Origin: an uncultured Collinsella sp.
GTDB taxonomy: Bacteria; Actinomycetota; Coriobacteriia; Coriobacteriales; Coriobacteriaceae
DNA length: 64,000 bases
NCBI GenBank assembly: GCA_900541695.1
Contig: UQKL01000001.1
Location: 1 to 64,000 of the forward strand
Reading direction: 5' to 3'
Below are positions 25,391 to 34,772 of this stretch, piece after piece. A program made the position numbers and the translations under genes. Positions within the stretch are counted from its first letter, which is position 1, and the number at the start of each line of letters is the position of its first letter. The notes below the pieces were generated by a model. That model ran no database searches and was not told where the DNA came from. It saw only the letters and a list, made by a program, of their open reading frames with translations.

Positions 25391-26023
25391 CTAGGCGAGT
25401 AACTCGGCCGCCGCAAACTCCTCGGGCGTATTGACGTTCTCGAAGCAGAGCGTCGAGCCGGCGACCGCGACAATCTGAGGCTCGTCCAAATACCCGGCAT
25501 TCACCCGGTCGATCAGGCAGCGGATTCGCTGACGGTCATCGGCGAGCAGCTCTTGGGCAACCGGCGCACACGCGTCACGGCGCCAGACGGCGCAAAGCGG
25601 CTCAATCCCCCGCTCCTCGCGCGGCACGCACACGTCGAGCGCCTCGGCCTCGACACAGCCAGCAAGGGCACCGATTAGCTCCGAAGAGACAAACGGCATA
25701 TCACAGGCGACGATAGCAACGAGAGGCAGCCGGGCCGCAGTCAGCGAACTCGCGATGCCGCGCATGGCGCCCGCCGACCCTTCTAGGTCCGCCACCACAC
25801 GCGGCACCAAGCCGCCAAACGCGCACTCCTCAAGAAAGGCAAGCTCGCTGGGACGCGACGTCGTCACGACCAACTCGCCGGCAACTGGCGCCAGCCGACC
25901 CAGCACGCGTTCGATGAGCGGCTCGCCGCAAAACGCCATGCGAGCCTTATCGCAGCCCATGCGCGAGGACATCCCGCCCGCTTGAACGACGCAAGAAAGA
26001 TCGGCCCGTCTTACGGTAGTCAT
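25391..26023 (-). CDS. mobA: Molybdenum cofactor guanylyltransferase
   Basis: 210-residue nucleotidyltransferase converting Mo-molybdopterin to the guanine dinucleotide form used by DMSO-reductase-family enzymes such as the one at 29796-31901. The N-terminal CVVQAGGMSSRMGCDKARM motif binds GTP, and the ACDMPFVS segment carries the metal-binding Asp. The ATG at 26023 is the best-placed start; two upstream ATGs in frame (26041, 26047) are possible. It lies just downstream of selC and is probably co-transcribed with the DUF3343 gene. Confidence 0.88.
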   Translation of the reverse strand: MTTVRRADLSCVVQAGGMSSRMGCDKARMAFCGEPLIERVLGRLAPVAGELVVTTSRPSELAFLEECAFGGLVPRVVADLEGSAGAMRGIASSLTAARLPLVAIVACDMPFVSSELIGALAGCVEAEALDVCVPREERGIEPLCAVWRRDACAPVAQELLADDRQRIRCLIDRVNAGYLDEPQIVAVAGSTLCFENVNTPEEFAAAELLA

Positions 26024-26178
26024 ACGGCAAACCACCCCCATCGGCATGCTCAAAACCCGGCACGCGAAGCCAAATACCGTCGCCGATAAAGCGGGCGGTA
26101 CGGCAAACCTGTGCAAAAACAAAACAGCGCCTTTGCGGCACGCAGCAAGACCGCGAGCACAAAAGCGCTGGTAGCGTA

Positions 26179-26275
26179 TGGCGGGAACGTATGTGAATCG
26201 AACACATCCAAGACGTTTTGCACGCCTCGCAACGGTTTTGAGGACCGCGGAGCCCACCGGAGCCCATCCGTTCCC
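26179..26275 (-). tRNA. selC: tRNA-Sec (anticodon UCA)
   Basis: 97 nt including an encoded CCA. The acceptor stem GGGAACG/CGUUCCC is followed by the long extra arm and long D-stem typical of selenocysteine tRNA. The anticodon loop CCUCAAA between CGGU/ACCG reads UCA, decoding UGA. It lies 36 bp downstream of selB on the same strand, completing selA-selB-selC. Confidence 0.95.
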
Positions 26276-26311
26276 AAGTGCGCCGGTATTTTACCAAACC
26301 GAGCAGCCAAT

Positions 26312-28279
26312 CTAGCGCAGGGAGCGCAGGCCGCCGGCATCCTTGTCGAGCACCGTAAAGCGCACGGCATCCAGGTGCTCCAAGATGCTGATGGCACGTT
26401 TGCGCGACACACCCAGCGCCTCGCGCAGCACGCTCGTGGTGGCAGCACCGCCGGCTTCGGCGATGGCGGCGGCGACGAGCTCGCGCGCGTGAGCCTCAGC
26501 GGCAGCGGACAGGGCAACGTCGCGCTCGACCTTGACGATCGAGCGGTTGAGCGAAAGCTCGCGCAGGGCACGCGTCATGATGTCGCAATCGAGCTGAAGC
26601 TGCTCGCCCACCTCGGGCAACGTCGGCGTATCGAGTCCGGCCTCGTCCAGCAAGGCAACGATGCGCCCGCAGACCTCGCGCACCACACGCGCCGCGGCGG
26701 CTGCGGAATGCGGGTCGAACACCTCGGCCCCCTCGGAGGCGCACACGCCACGCGAGCAGCCCTCGGCAATCAGAGCCGCGGCAACGCCTTCATCTGCGGC
26801 AGGCCACGCAGCATGGGCAACGGCGCCGGGCGTAAAGCCCGTCTCCTTGGGAGCTGCCGCGTGCATGGCTGACAGGGTCGCCGCCAGGGCATCCATAGCG
26901 GCGTCGAGCGCGGAAGAATCTGCATACAGCGAGCCATCCGAGCCAGCCAGCGCGCAAGCAGCGCCCTGCGCCACCAACCCACGCAGTGCGACATCGGCCT
27001 CGCCGACACCAAGATCCAAAGCCTCGGCAACATCAACCGCCGTAACCGGCAGCGTCTGCAGCGCCAGCCAAGCGCCCACACCGCCCGCGATATCGCCGGA
27101 CTCGATCGCCGCATACAGCGCACGCTCTCCTTCGGCAAGCTCGCGCGAGCGACGGCAGCGCGAAAGCAGCACACGCCCGCCGCCAATAAGCATAACGGGC
27201 GAATACGACAGCACCACGGCATGGTCTCCGGCTCGCAGCGGCAGCGGCTCCTCCAAGCGCACCTGTACGGTACGGGTCTCGCCCACCGCCATGGGGGCCT
27301 CGCCCTCCAAAAGCATGATGCGGCCGCCGACCTCGGCCGTACCCGCCATCACGTGCACACGCGCACCCGACTCGAGCGCGCGCGGCTTGGCTCCCTCGCG
27401 ACCCAAATACGTAAACGCCATCATAAAGCGCAGCGTCTGGCCAAAGCGACCCGCCACACTGAGCATCTCACCGCGATCGAGCGCGGCGACGCCGTCACCA
27501 ACCAGGTTGAGCGCCACACGCTGACCGGGAAGCGCCTGCTGCGTGTCGCCATGCACTTGGATCCCGCGTACGCGGCAGGCCGTGCGCGACGGCAGCGCGA
27601 CGAGCTCATCGCCCACCGCAACCGGCGCATCGTGCAGTGTCCCTGTCACGACGGTGCCGGCGCCCTTGATCGTAAAGCAGCGGTCAATCGGCAAGCGCGG
27701 CGCAGCATCGGTGCGCTCGGCACGGTCGCGGCAGGAATCCCAGCAGGCACCGACCTGATCGTCAAGCGCGGCCAGCAGCGCGTCAATCCCCTCGCCGGTC
27801 TTGGACGACACGGGGACCATCGGCGCGCCCGCAAACACGGTACCCGACAAAAAGTCATCGACATCGAGCTCGGCAAGCTCGGTCATCTCGGCGTCGGCCA
27901 GGTCGCACATCGTCAACGCGACCACCATATGCGTAACGCCCAGCAGCTCCAGCACATGCACGTGCTCGCGGGTCTGCGGCATCACGCCCTCGACAGCCGA
28001 AACCACCAGCACCGCCACGTCGATGCCCGTGGCGCCCTGCACCATGGCGCGCAAGTAATGCGCGTGGCCCGGCACGTCGACCAGGCCAACGATCTTGCCA
28101 CTCGGCAGTGCCAGCTCGCCAAAGCCCAGCTCCACGGTCATACCGCGACGGCGCTCAACCTCCAGACGGTCGGGATTCTTGCCGGTCAACGCCTCGATCA
28201 GTGCCGACTTACCATGGTCAACGTGGCCCGCCGTGCCAACGATAACGGGACACTCTACCAGCGCTTGAACCTCACTCAT
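26312..28279 (-). CDS. selB: Selenocysteine-specific elongation factor
   Basis: 655-residue EF-Tu-like GTPase that brings Sec-tRNA to UGA codons followed by a SECIS hairpin. G1 GTAGHVDHGKSALIEALTG, G3 VDVPGHAHYL, the beta-barrel domains (GTVVTGTLHD), then the C-terminal winged-helix repeats that bind the SECIS. The ATG at 28279 overlaps the selA stop by four bases (ATGA). Length fits bacterial SelB. Its client in this window is selD, and perhaps formate dehydrogenase genes outside it. Confidence 0.97.
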   Translation of the reverse strand: MSEVQALVECPVIVGTAGHVDHGKSALIEALTGKNPDRLEVERRRGMTVELGFGELALPSGKIVGLVDVPGHAHYLRAMVQGATGIDVAVLVVSAVEGVMPQTREHVHVLELLGVTHMVVALTMCDLADAEMTELAELDVDDFLSGTVFAGAPMVPVSSKTGEGIDALLAALDDQVGACWDSCRDRAERTDAAPRLPIDRCFTIKGAGTVVTGTLHDAPVAVGDELVALPSRTACRVRGIQVHGDTQQALPGQRVALNLVGDGVAALDRGEMLSVAGRFGQTLRFMMAFTYLGREGAKPRALESGARVHVMAGTAEVGGRIMLLEGEAPMAVGETRTVQVRLEEPLPLRAGDHAVVLSYSPVMLIGGGRVLLSRCRRSRELAEGERALYAAIESGDIAGGVGAWLALQTLPVTAVDVAEALDLGVGEADVALRGLVAQGAACALAGSDGSLYADSSALDAAMDALAATLSAMHAAAPKETGFTPGAVAHAAWPAADEGVAAALIAEGCSRGVCASEGAEVFDPHSAAAAARVVREVCGRIVALLDEAGLDTPTLPEVGEQLQLDCDIMTRALRELSLNRSIVKVERDVALSAAAEAHARELVAAAIAEAGGAATTSVLREALGVSRKRAISILEHLDAVRFTVLDKDAGGLRSLR

Positions 28280-29733
28280 CGAGCAATCGCCTTCTCAACG
28301 CACGCGACGAGCGTCGATGCCGCCGTCTCGATATCGCGGTCGCCCACGAGCGTACGGACGTCAAACAAAATGCGATCGTGCGAGGTTCGTGTGACGACCG
28401 GAGTGTCGAAATCTTGGACGAGCAAGCGCTTGAGTGCGTCAACGGAAAGACGCTCATCGACAAGACGCACGGCAACGCACATGGTGGGCAACTCGACGGT
28501 AGGCAGCGAGCCGCCGCCGGGAGCCGACGACTCCTCGACGATCTCCACCTGAACGGCGCACGGGCAGCCAGCCTTATCGAGGCCCGCCACCATCAGATCG
28601 CGCAACTTGCGTGCGCGACGCTCCAGATGAGCCTGCGGAAGCGTGAGCATGTTGAGTACCGGCACCTCGCGATGGGCCACATCCGCCCCGTCCATGTAAA
28701 TGCGCAGTGTAGCCTCGAGCGCCGCCAGTGCAAGCTTACCCGGACGCAGGGCACGCATAAGCGGATGCGACCCGCAGGCCTGGACCAGATCGCGACGACC
28801 CATGATAATGCCCGCCTGCGCGGCGCCGAGCAGCTTATCGCCCGAGCATGACACGATATCGAGCCCCGCCGCGACCGAAGCCGGCGTGGTTTCTTCGCCT
28901 CCGCGCACCAAGATGTCGTCGGGCAACAGCGCGCCCGACCCCTGGTCCTCGTAGAACAGCAGGCCATGCTTGTGGGCCAGGGCGGCAAGCTCCCGAGAGC
29001 CTACCTCCTCGTGAAAGCCCTCGATGCGATAGTTGGAAGGATGAACCTTGAGGATCATGGCCGTATCGGGTGTGATGGCTTGCTCATAATCTGCCAGGTG
29101 CGTGCGGTTGGTGGCGCCGACCTCGACGAGTTTGGCGCCCGAAGCCGCCATGACATCGGGGATGCGGAAGCTGCCGCCGATCTCGACAAGCTCGCCGCGG
29201 CTGACGATAACCTCTTTGCCCGCGGCATGGGTCGCCAGCACCAGCAGCACCGCGGCGGCGTTGTTGTTGACCACGAGCGCGTCCTCGGCACCGGTGAGTG
29301 AGCGGATGAGCTGCGCGGCATGCTCCTTGCGCGACCCTCGCGAGCAGGTGTCGACGCTGTACTCGAGCGTGCTGTAGCCGCGCGCGACCTCGGCCACGGC
29401 CTTTGCCGCCGACTCCGCGAGCGGGGCGCGGCCCAAGTTGGTATGGATGACCACACCCGTGGCGTTGACGGCAGGGCGCAGGCTCGGCAACGCGGAGCGG
29501 TGCGCACGCCACTCGATGGCCGAGGCAAGGTCGCGCTTAGAGCGCGGGGCAGCACCGGCGCGAATGGCTGCGCGCTCCTCGTCGAGCTCGGCCGTCACGG
29601 CGGCATGCACCACCGCGTCGCAGGTCTCCCCCGCCGCCTTCACGACCGGCCACTCGGCAAGCAGCTCGTTGACGGAAGGAATGGCGCGCAGGCGGGCGCG
29701 TAACTCATCGGACATGTTCTGGCTATCGCTCAT
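28276..29733 (-). CDS. selA: L-seryl-tRNA(Sec) selenium transferase
   Basis: 485-residue PLP enzyme converting Ser-tRNA(Sec) to Sec-tRNA(Sec) with selenophosphate. Signatures: TNLGRAPLAESA, VNNNAAAVLLVL, REKL-type region VSRGELVEIGGSFRIPDVM, and the PLP lysine in SCSGDKLLGAAQAGI. The N-terminal tRNA-binding region (LRARLRAIPSVNELL) is present. The ATG at 29733 has GAAAGG upstream. Head of selA-selB-selC, 62 bp downstream of the molybdopterin oxidoreductase gene. Confidence 0.97.
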   Translation of the reverse strand: MSDSQNMSDELRARLRAIPSVNELLAEWPVVKAAGETCDAVVHAAVTAELDEERAAIRAGAAPRSKRDLASAIEWRAHRSALPSLRPAVNATGVVIHTNLGRAPLAESAAKAVAEVARGYSTLEYSVDTCSRGSRKEHAAQLIRSLTGAEDALVVNNNAAAVLLVLATHAAGKEVIVSRGELVEIGGSFRIPDVMAASGAKLVEVGATNRTHLADYEQAITPDTAMILKVHPSNYRIEGFHEEVGSRELAALAHKHGLLFYEDQGSGALLPDDILVRGGEETTPASVAAGLDIVSCSGDKLLGAAQAGIIMGRRDLVQACGSHPLMRALRPGKLALAALEATLRIYMDGADVAHREVPVLNMLTLPQAHLERRARKLRDLMVAGLDKAGCPCAVQVEIVEESSAPGGGSLPTVELPTMCVAVRLVDERLSVDALKRLLVQDFDTPVVTRTSHDRILFDVRTLVGDRDIETAASTLVACVEKAIAR

Positions 29734-29795
29734 GTACGGCCTTTCAAAAGAAACGTGGATCAGTCTAATGCATCAGCTGAGTCAATTACTCGTTA

Positions 29796-31901
29796 TTATC
29801 CTCGCGCCGCGATCTTTTCCACGCGAACGGCGTTTTCCTGGGTGAGCGCGGCACCCGTCAACGGGTCCCAGCGCAGCGGCGTATGGTCGAGTGGGCCCAC
29901 GCCCAAGGCTTGAGCGCCACCGGCATCGGCGCCAAACGAACGCCCGCCGGGGGCGGCCGAGGTGAAGATGCACGCCGGATGCAGATACGGCGTCGTCTCC
30001 ACGCGCACGCGGTCGCGGCCCAAATCGCTCACAAGTTCGACGACCTCGCCATCGGCGATGCCCATGTGCGCAGCGGCATCGGCATTCATCTGCACGGCAT
30101 CCAGGTCCGATCCAGCCTCAGCGGCACCTTGGGCCGCGAGCCTGCGCGAAGTATGCGACTCAAAGGGACGGTTGCCGCTAATGAGGCGAAACATCCCCGG
30201 GCCGGGCTCCACCATGGGAGCGATCCAGTTGGGCACACGACCCATGCCGGCTCGCTCCCATATGTCGCTTGCCAGCGCAATCTTGCCGCCGGCAAGCGGA
30301 ATCACCGGCTCACCCGTGCGTGTCGGCAGCCCCATGCCCGTATCGGCCCAGCCGCGCTCCTTGAGCTCGTCCAGATTGATCCCAAAAGGCGCCACCTGGG
30401 CAGCCGCCAGATCGTCAGACGTAAACTGGAAGTACTCGCCCACGCCACACGCCTGCGCCAGACCGGCAAAAATCTCCCGACCGGGACGTGTGTCGTCATG
30501 CTGCACGGGCAGCACGGCATTGCGGTAGAACACGCGCGCATCGTTGGCGCCAACGACCGTGCCCACACCGCGGTCGGCCTCCAGATACGTCACGTCGGGC
30601 AGCACGAAGTCAGAAGCACGCGCCGTCTCGGACCAGCGAATATCAATCGTCACGAGCAAGTCGAGCTGCTGCAAAATACCCAACCAAGCCTGCGCATTGC
30701 CATAGCCCGCACCGGGGTTACTGGCATAGACGATGAGCCCACGCAAATCGCCAGCAAGAATCGACTGACCGATGGTCGTGCACAGGCCGCGCACCGGATC
30801 GACCAGTGGATAGCGCTCGGACCCCAGCTTGGGCCCGCGTGGCACCGGCGGCGTCGCAAAGCGTGCGGGATCGAGGTCGCCCAACACAAGCGGCGTGGGC
30901 GGGTTGAGCGCGCCGCCCGCGTGTCCGATGCAGCCCAGCAGCACATCGACCAAGCAAATAGCGCGCGCGGTCTGGGTGCTATTGGCATACGCGATACCGA
31001 TGCCGCCATGAAAGCCCGCGTCCACCACAGCGGCAGGCGCGGCGGCAGCGAGATCGCGCGCCGTGGCGGCGATCTCTGCGGCCGGCACGTCGCACATCGA
31101 CTCGGCCCACTCGGGCGTCCAAGCGCTCGCCGCCTGCGCCAGCTCGTCAAAACCCGTGGTATAGCGGGTCACGAACTCGTGATCGTACAGGCCCTCGGCA
31201 ATCAACACGTGGACAATACCCAACAGCAGCGCCAAGTCGCAGCCCGGGCGCACGCGCAACCAGCGGTCGGCAAGCGCCGCAGAGCCACTGCGCCGCGGGT
31301 CGACCACGATAATCTTCGCCCCACGGCGACGCGCATCGTTGAGCGCATCAACGGCCCCCATCGTCGACGAATCGACAATGGAACGCCCCAGATACATGAT
31401 GCAATCGGTATGCGCCAGGTCGGAGGCGGGACTATAGCCCAGGCTGTGCTCCCAACCGGTAAGTCGGCTTACCTCGCAGGCACCGTCGGCACCGTATACG
31501 TTGGGCGAGCCCAGCGCATGCATAAAGCGATACGCCCAGTAGCGGTCGAACGAGGGCACGCCGAGCGTCATGCCCAGCGCGCGCGGACCATGCCCGTCAA
31601 CAATCCCCCCAAGGCGCGCAGCGATCTGCGCAAACGCCTCGTCCCAGGAAATCGCATCGAACCCCGAGCCATCCTGGCGGAGACGCATGGGGTGCACGAT
31701 GCGGTCGCGCTCGTCAAACGGCATTGCCAGGCGATGGCGTCCGCGGGCGCACAGGGCACGCGCCGCGCACGGATGCCCCACAACCGGCAACTCGGCCACC
31801 ACGCGACCGTCCTCAACGCGTGCCGCAAAGGCGCAATCGGCATAGCATCCCCCGCATGTGGTCACCACGGCGCGACCGTCACGCTTCACAGCAGATGCCA
31901 T
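29796..31901 (-). CDS. Molybdopterin oxidoreductase (formate dehydrogenase/thiosulfate reductase-like) with Cys ligand
   Basis: 701-residue DMSO-reductase-superfamily enzyme. The N-terminal [4Fe-4S] ligands are CGGCYADCAF with a later cysteine in CAARALCARGR. The presumed molybdenum ligand is a cysteine in YGADGACEVSRLTG, where Sec formate dehydrogenases have UGA. The C-terminal Mo-bisPGD-binding domain is present (RLISGNRPFESHTSRRL). No Tat signal is seen, so it is probably cytosolic. The ATG at 31901 follows AAAGGGG. Between focA and selA, it may act on formate, but the cysteine and the unusual surround make a sulfur-compound reductase possible. Confidence 0.82.
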   Translation of the reverse strand: MASAVKRDGRAVVTTCGGCYADCAFAARVEDGRVVAELPVVGHPCAARALCARGRHRLAMPFDERDRIVHPMRLRQDGSGFDAISWDEAFAQIAARLGGIVDGHGPRALGMTLGVPSFDRYWAYRFMHALGSPNVYGADGACEVSRLTGWEHSLGYSPASDLAHTDCIMYLGRSIVDSSTMGAVDALNDARRRGAKIIVVDPRRSGSAALADRWLRVRPGCDLALLLGIVHVLIAEGLYDHEFVTRYTTGFDELAQAASAWTPEWAESMCDVPAAEIAATARDLAAAAPAAVVDAGFHGGIGIAYANSTQTARAICLVDVLLGCIGHAGGALNPPTPLVLGDLDPARFATPPVPRGPKLGSERYPLVDPVRGLCTTIGQSILAGDLRGLIVYASNPGAGYGNAQAWLGILQQLDLLVTIDIRWSETARASDFVLPDVTYLEADRGVGTVVGANDARVFYRNAVLPVQHDDTRPGREIFAGLAQACGVGEYFQFTSDDLAAAQVAPFGINLDELKERGWADTGMGLPTRTGEPVIPLAGGKIALASDIWERAGMGRVPNWIAPMVEPGPGMFRLISGNRPFESHTSRRLAAQGAAEAGSDLDAVQMNADAAAHMGIADGEVVELVSDLGRDRVRVETTPYLHPACIFTSAAPGGRSFGADAGGAQALGVGPLDHTPLRWDPLTGAALTQENAVRVEKIAARG

Positions 31902-31970
31902 CTCGATTACCCCTTTCATCAGCCAAACACAACAGGCCAAAAGCCCGGCAACGAGCCCCAGACCCAAAAA

Positions 31971-32001
31971 GCCTCCCGCACGGCAACGCCCCGCGGGAGG
32001 C
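31971..32001 (-). terminator. Terminator after focA
   Basis: GCCTCCCGC/GCGGGAGGC stem with T5 on the minus strand, 23 bp after the focA stop. It separates the hyc-focA unit from the molybdopterin enzyme gene. Confidence 0.88.
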
Positions 32002-32023
32002 CCAACGTCAAACAGGCGGCACC

Positions 32024-32863
32024 TTACGCCTCGGACTTCTTGGCGTAGATAAACCAGTAGCCGAGCGCGACCAGAACCGCGCCGCCCACGATGTTGCCCA
32101 GCGTGGCGGCGGACAGGTTAAACGCAATGCCCGCGGCGTTGAGCGCATCGGCGCCGGCGACGTCGGCACCGTAGCCGCACGCGTGCATCACGGCACCCAT
32201 GGGCAAAAAGTACATGTTGGCAACGCAGTGCTCAAAACCGCAGGCCACAAAGGCGGCGATGGGCAGCAGAATGCCCACAACCTTATCGACCACGGTCTTG
32301 CCGGCGGTACCGATCCACACGGCCAGGCACACAAAGATGTTGCACAGGATGCCGCGGAAGAAGATCGTCACCCAGTCGATCGTCACCTTGCCGGCGGCGA
32401 CGCTCACCATGGAATTGGCGACCGCCTCGCCGTTGAGCTTGTAAATGCCGGCCATGTACACCAAAAAGACGATGAACAGGGCACCGACAAAGTTACCGAC
32501 CCATACGACGACCCAAGCCTTGAGCATCTGGACCAGGGTGATCTTTTTACTCTTGAGCGCGCAGACCATAAGCGAATTACCGGTAAACAGCTCGGCGCCG
32601 CACACCAGCACCAGCACCAGGCCCAGGCAAAAGCACAGGCCGCCCACGACGCGCTGGGCACCCCAGCCCAGCGTGCTGTCGCTCAAGAACACGGTAAAGA
32701 ACAGACCACCGAAGGCAATAAACGCACCGGCGAACATTGCCAACAGAAAGGCCTTTGCGACCGGCAGGTTGGCCTTGGTCACGCCGGCGGCCTCGGTCTT
32801 GGCCTCGATCGCGGCGGGCGCCAGGCAATCGGGAGCGGGGTACTCCGCCTTGGAATCTGCCAT
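32024..32863 (-). CDS. focA: Formate/nitrite transporter family channel
   Basis: 279-residue pentameric FNT channel with six membrane helices. Typical helix sequences are FIAFGGLFFTVFL, VLVLVCGAELFTGNSLM and WVGNFVGALFIVFLVY. The IFFRGILCNIFVCLAVW segment holds the helix break, and the FEHCVANMYFLPMG pore motif carries the conserved histidine. With hyc genes upstream it most likely moves formate. The start MADSKAEY (ATG 32863) is preferred over a TTG eleven codons earlier. Last gene before the terminator, 39 bp after hycI. Confidence 0.93.
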   Translation of the reverse strand: MADSKAEYPAPDCLAPAAIEAKTEAAGVTKANLPVAKAFLLAMFAGAFIAFGGLFFTVFLSDSTLGWGAQRVVGGLCFCLGLVLVLVCGAELFTGNSLMVCALKSKKITLVQMLKAWVVVWVGNFVGALFIVFLVYMAGIYKLNGEAVANSMVSVAAGKVTIDWVTIFFRGILCNIFVCLAVWIGTAGKTVVDKVVGILLPIAAFVACGFEHCVANMYFLPMGAVMHACGYGADVAGADALNAAGIAFNLSAATLGNIVGGAVLVALGYWFIYAKKSEA

Positions 32864-32902
32864 GTCAATCACTTCTTTCCTAATCAGCAGGGACAAGCGC
32901 TC

Positions 32903-33406
32903 CTATTGCTCTTGCCCCAAGCGGACAAAGTGGGAAAAGTCGTTGGCGGCCACGGCGTCGTACACGGCGTCGACGGCGTCAAAGACCTCCGGGGACATAG
33001 GGTTGTAGAACTCCGTGTCGCCCGGCTGAATCCCAACGAAGACGATATCATCACACGATTGCTCAATCTCTTCGATCAGAATCGACAAAGGAAGCGAATG
33101 CGTGGTGAACATCGACTTGCGGGCCACGTCACGTTTGTCGAGCAAGCGGATGGCGCCGACGGGCAGCGCCATGTCGGCGGCATCGACCAAAACCAGACGC
33201 GGCGGACGCTCGCGCTTGACCTCGATGATGTCGTCCTCGGGCGTTTGCCCGCCGTCGATGGTGTACCAACCGGCGATGGGTGCGTCCTCCATCTTTTTGG
33301 AGAGCACGGGGCCGGCGGCATCGTCGGCACGCAGCACGCTTCCCGCCGTGAGCACGATACCCGCAAACGGGGCGCCGTTCACACGTCCATCCACAACGTG
33401 ACCCAT
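32903..33406 (-). CDS. hycI: Hydrogenase maturation endopeptidase, HycI type
   Basis: 167 residues. It trims the C-terminal tail of the hydrogenase-3 large subunit after nickel insertion. Family pattern: VLTAGSVLRADDAAGPVLSK at the N-terminus, LVDAADMALPVG in the middle and TTHSLPLSILIEEI near residue 110. These provide the acidic and histidine nickel-sensing residues. Its start overlaps the hycH stop by one base. Its natural target, the large subunit, is reduced to a C-terminal fragment at 35491-35808, so the protease may now lack a substrate. Confidence 0.9.
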   Translation of the reverse strand: MGHVVDGRVNGAPFAGIVLTAGSVLRADDAAGPVLSKKMEDAPIAGWYTIDGGQTPEDDIIEVKRERPPRLVLVDAADMALPVGAIRLLDKRDVARKSMFTTHSLPLSILIEEIEQSCDDIVFVGIQPGDTEFYNPMSPEVFDAVDAVYDAVAANDFSHFVRLGQEQ

Positions 33407-33987
33407 TACTGCAACCTTCCCGTCAGGTACACGCCCGACACATCGCGCACGCGCTCAACCAGATCGCGGAACTTCATCAGAAACGCGACCTGCTGGGCAT
33501 GCAGGCCAAAGTCGTCGTCGAACACCGAGATGCCGGCCTTGGCCGAGCCGCGAAAACCGCGCTCGTCGAGCAGCGTGTCGCAGGCCTCGAGCAGCGACGG
33601 CACCGCCGCCTTGTCGAGCTGGCACTCGCCAAAGGAGCGGATGGCCTCGAACTTGGTCTTGGCCTCCCCCTCCGGCAGCGCGTCGATAAGCGTATAGAAC
33701 ACGTTCACCGGCACCGACAGGCGCGGCTCAAAGCAGTCGAGCACGCCGGTATGGTGGCCCACGGCGAGCGTGTAGTACAGCACGTCGCAGGCCTCCTGGG
33801 GAACGTCTTCCTCGGTCTCCACAAACTTACGCGTGAGCTCGTAGAAGACCACCTGGTCGGGCGTATGGCCCAGGCAGGGGTCGGCGACGCCCTCGGCAGC
33901 CTCGTCGCTTGCGCGCGAGGCATCGCCAAAAGAGCCGCCGAGCATGCCGGGGCCCGCAAAGTAACCAGAGCGGTCCGTGAGCTCCAT
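33406..33987 (-). CDS. hycH: Formate hydrogenlyase maturation protein HycH
   Basis: 193-residue cytosolic protein of the HycH family needed for hydrogenase-3 maturation. Recognised by VVFYELTRKFVETEEDVP, CDVLYYTLAVGHHTGVLDCF and the C-terminal AQQVAFLMKFRDLV stretch, plus its fixed place between the small subunit and hycI genes. The ATG at 33987 directly abuts the stop of hycG. A biochemical role for HycH is poorly known in general. Confidence 0.87.
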   Translation of the reverse strand: MELTDRSGYFAGPGMLGGSFGDASRASDEAAEGVADPCLGHTPDQVVFYELTRKFVETEEDVPQEACDVLYYTLAVGHHTGVLDCFEPRLSVPVNVFYTLIDALPEGEAKTKFEAIRSFGECQLDKAAVPSLLEACDTLLDERGFRGSAKAGISVFDDDFGLHAQQVAFLMKFRDLVERVRDVSGVYLTGRLQ

Positions 33988-34770
33988 CTAGCGACCTCCG
34001 GCCAGCACCAGATCCCGCAGCGCCGAGTACACCTCGACGCGGCGCGGATCGTCCTGCTTGTCGATGAGCAGCGCCATGGCACCGCGGATATCGCCCTTGG
34101 GCGCGCCCTCGAGCGTATCCATAAACTCGTTGGCCAAGTCGCGGCCGTAACGGTAACCGCTCATGGCGCGAGCTTCGCGCTCAATGGCAACGCGCAGCTT
34201 GTACGGCACGCCGGGGTGCAGGATATCGGCCTGCTCGCCGGCGGCCTCCACCGTGGTCTCGGCATGGAGTTTTTGGTCCAGCAGACCAAGTGCCATGGCA
34301 AAGCCGTAGACGGTCTGCGCGGGGCTGGGCGGGCAGCCGGGGATGTAGACATCGACCGGCAGAATCTTGTCCGTGCCGCCCCAGACGCAGTAGTTGTCGT
34401 AGAAGATGCCGCCGGTGCAGCCGCAAGCGCCATAGGACACCACGATCTTGGGATCGGGTGCGGCCTCAAAAGCGCGCAGGGCCGGCATGCGCATGGCACG
34501 CGTCACGGCACCGGTGTACAGCAGCACATCGGCGTGACGGGGCGAGGGCACGACCTTGATGCCAAAGCGCTCGACGTCGAAGACGGGCGTGATGGAACCA
34601 AAGATCTCGATCTCGCAGCCGTTGCAGCCGCCGCAGTCGACACGGTAGACGTACACCGAGCGCTTGATCTTCTTAAGAAGGGTCGCCTTGGCCTTCTCGA
34701 TGCTCTCGTCGAGCTCGATCTTGGTCGGGCGGTACTGAAGCCGCTCGGGTAAAAGCGTGGGTTCGGCCAT
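33988..34770 (-). CDS. hycG: [NiFe]-hydrogenase small subunit, HycG/NuoB family
   Basis: 260-residue subunit holding the proximal [4Fe-4S] cluster of a group 4 membrane hydrogenase (formate hydrogenlyase). Cluster ligands are visible in DCGGCNGCEIE, GACGCTGG and IPGCPPSP. The N-terminus (LPERLQYRPTKIELDESIEKAK) is normal, and the C-terminal extension of ~70 residues is longer than in NuoB. Starts 2 bp after the hycF stop. With the large subunit gone it cannot form an active enzyme from this locus. Confidence 0.92.
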   Translation of the reverse strand: MAEPTLLPERLQYRPTKIELDESIEKAKATLLKKIKRSVYVYRVDCGGCNGCEIEIFGSITPVFDVERFGIKVVPSPRHADVLLYTGAVTRAMRMPALRAFEAAPDPKIVVSYGACGCTGGIFYDNYCVWGGTDKILPVDVYIPGCPPSPAQTVYGFAMALGLLDQKLHAETTVEAAGEQADILHPGVPYKLRVAIEREARAMSGYRYGRDLANEFMDTLEGAPKGDIRGAMALLIDKQDDPRRVEVYSALRDLVLAGGR

Positions 34771-34772
34771 GG

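Noticed and set aside
31479..31481. Missed Sec codon in the molybdopterin oxidoreductase
   Set aside because: The ligand position reads as a normal Cys codon and the frame has no internal UGA.
29883..32048. 721-codon open frame opposite the molybdopterin oxidoreductase
   Set aside because: Antisense shadow; His/Arg-rich, no motif, no ribosome site.
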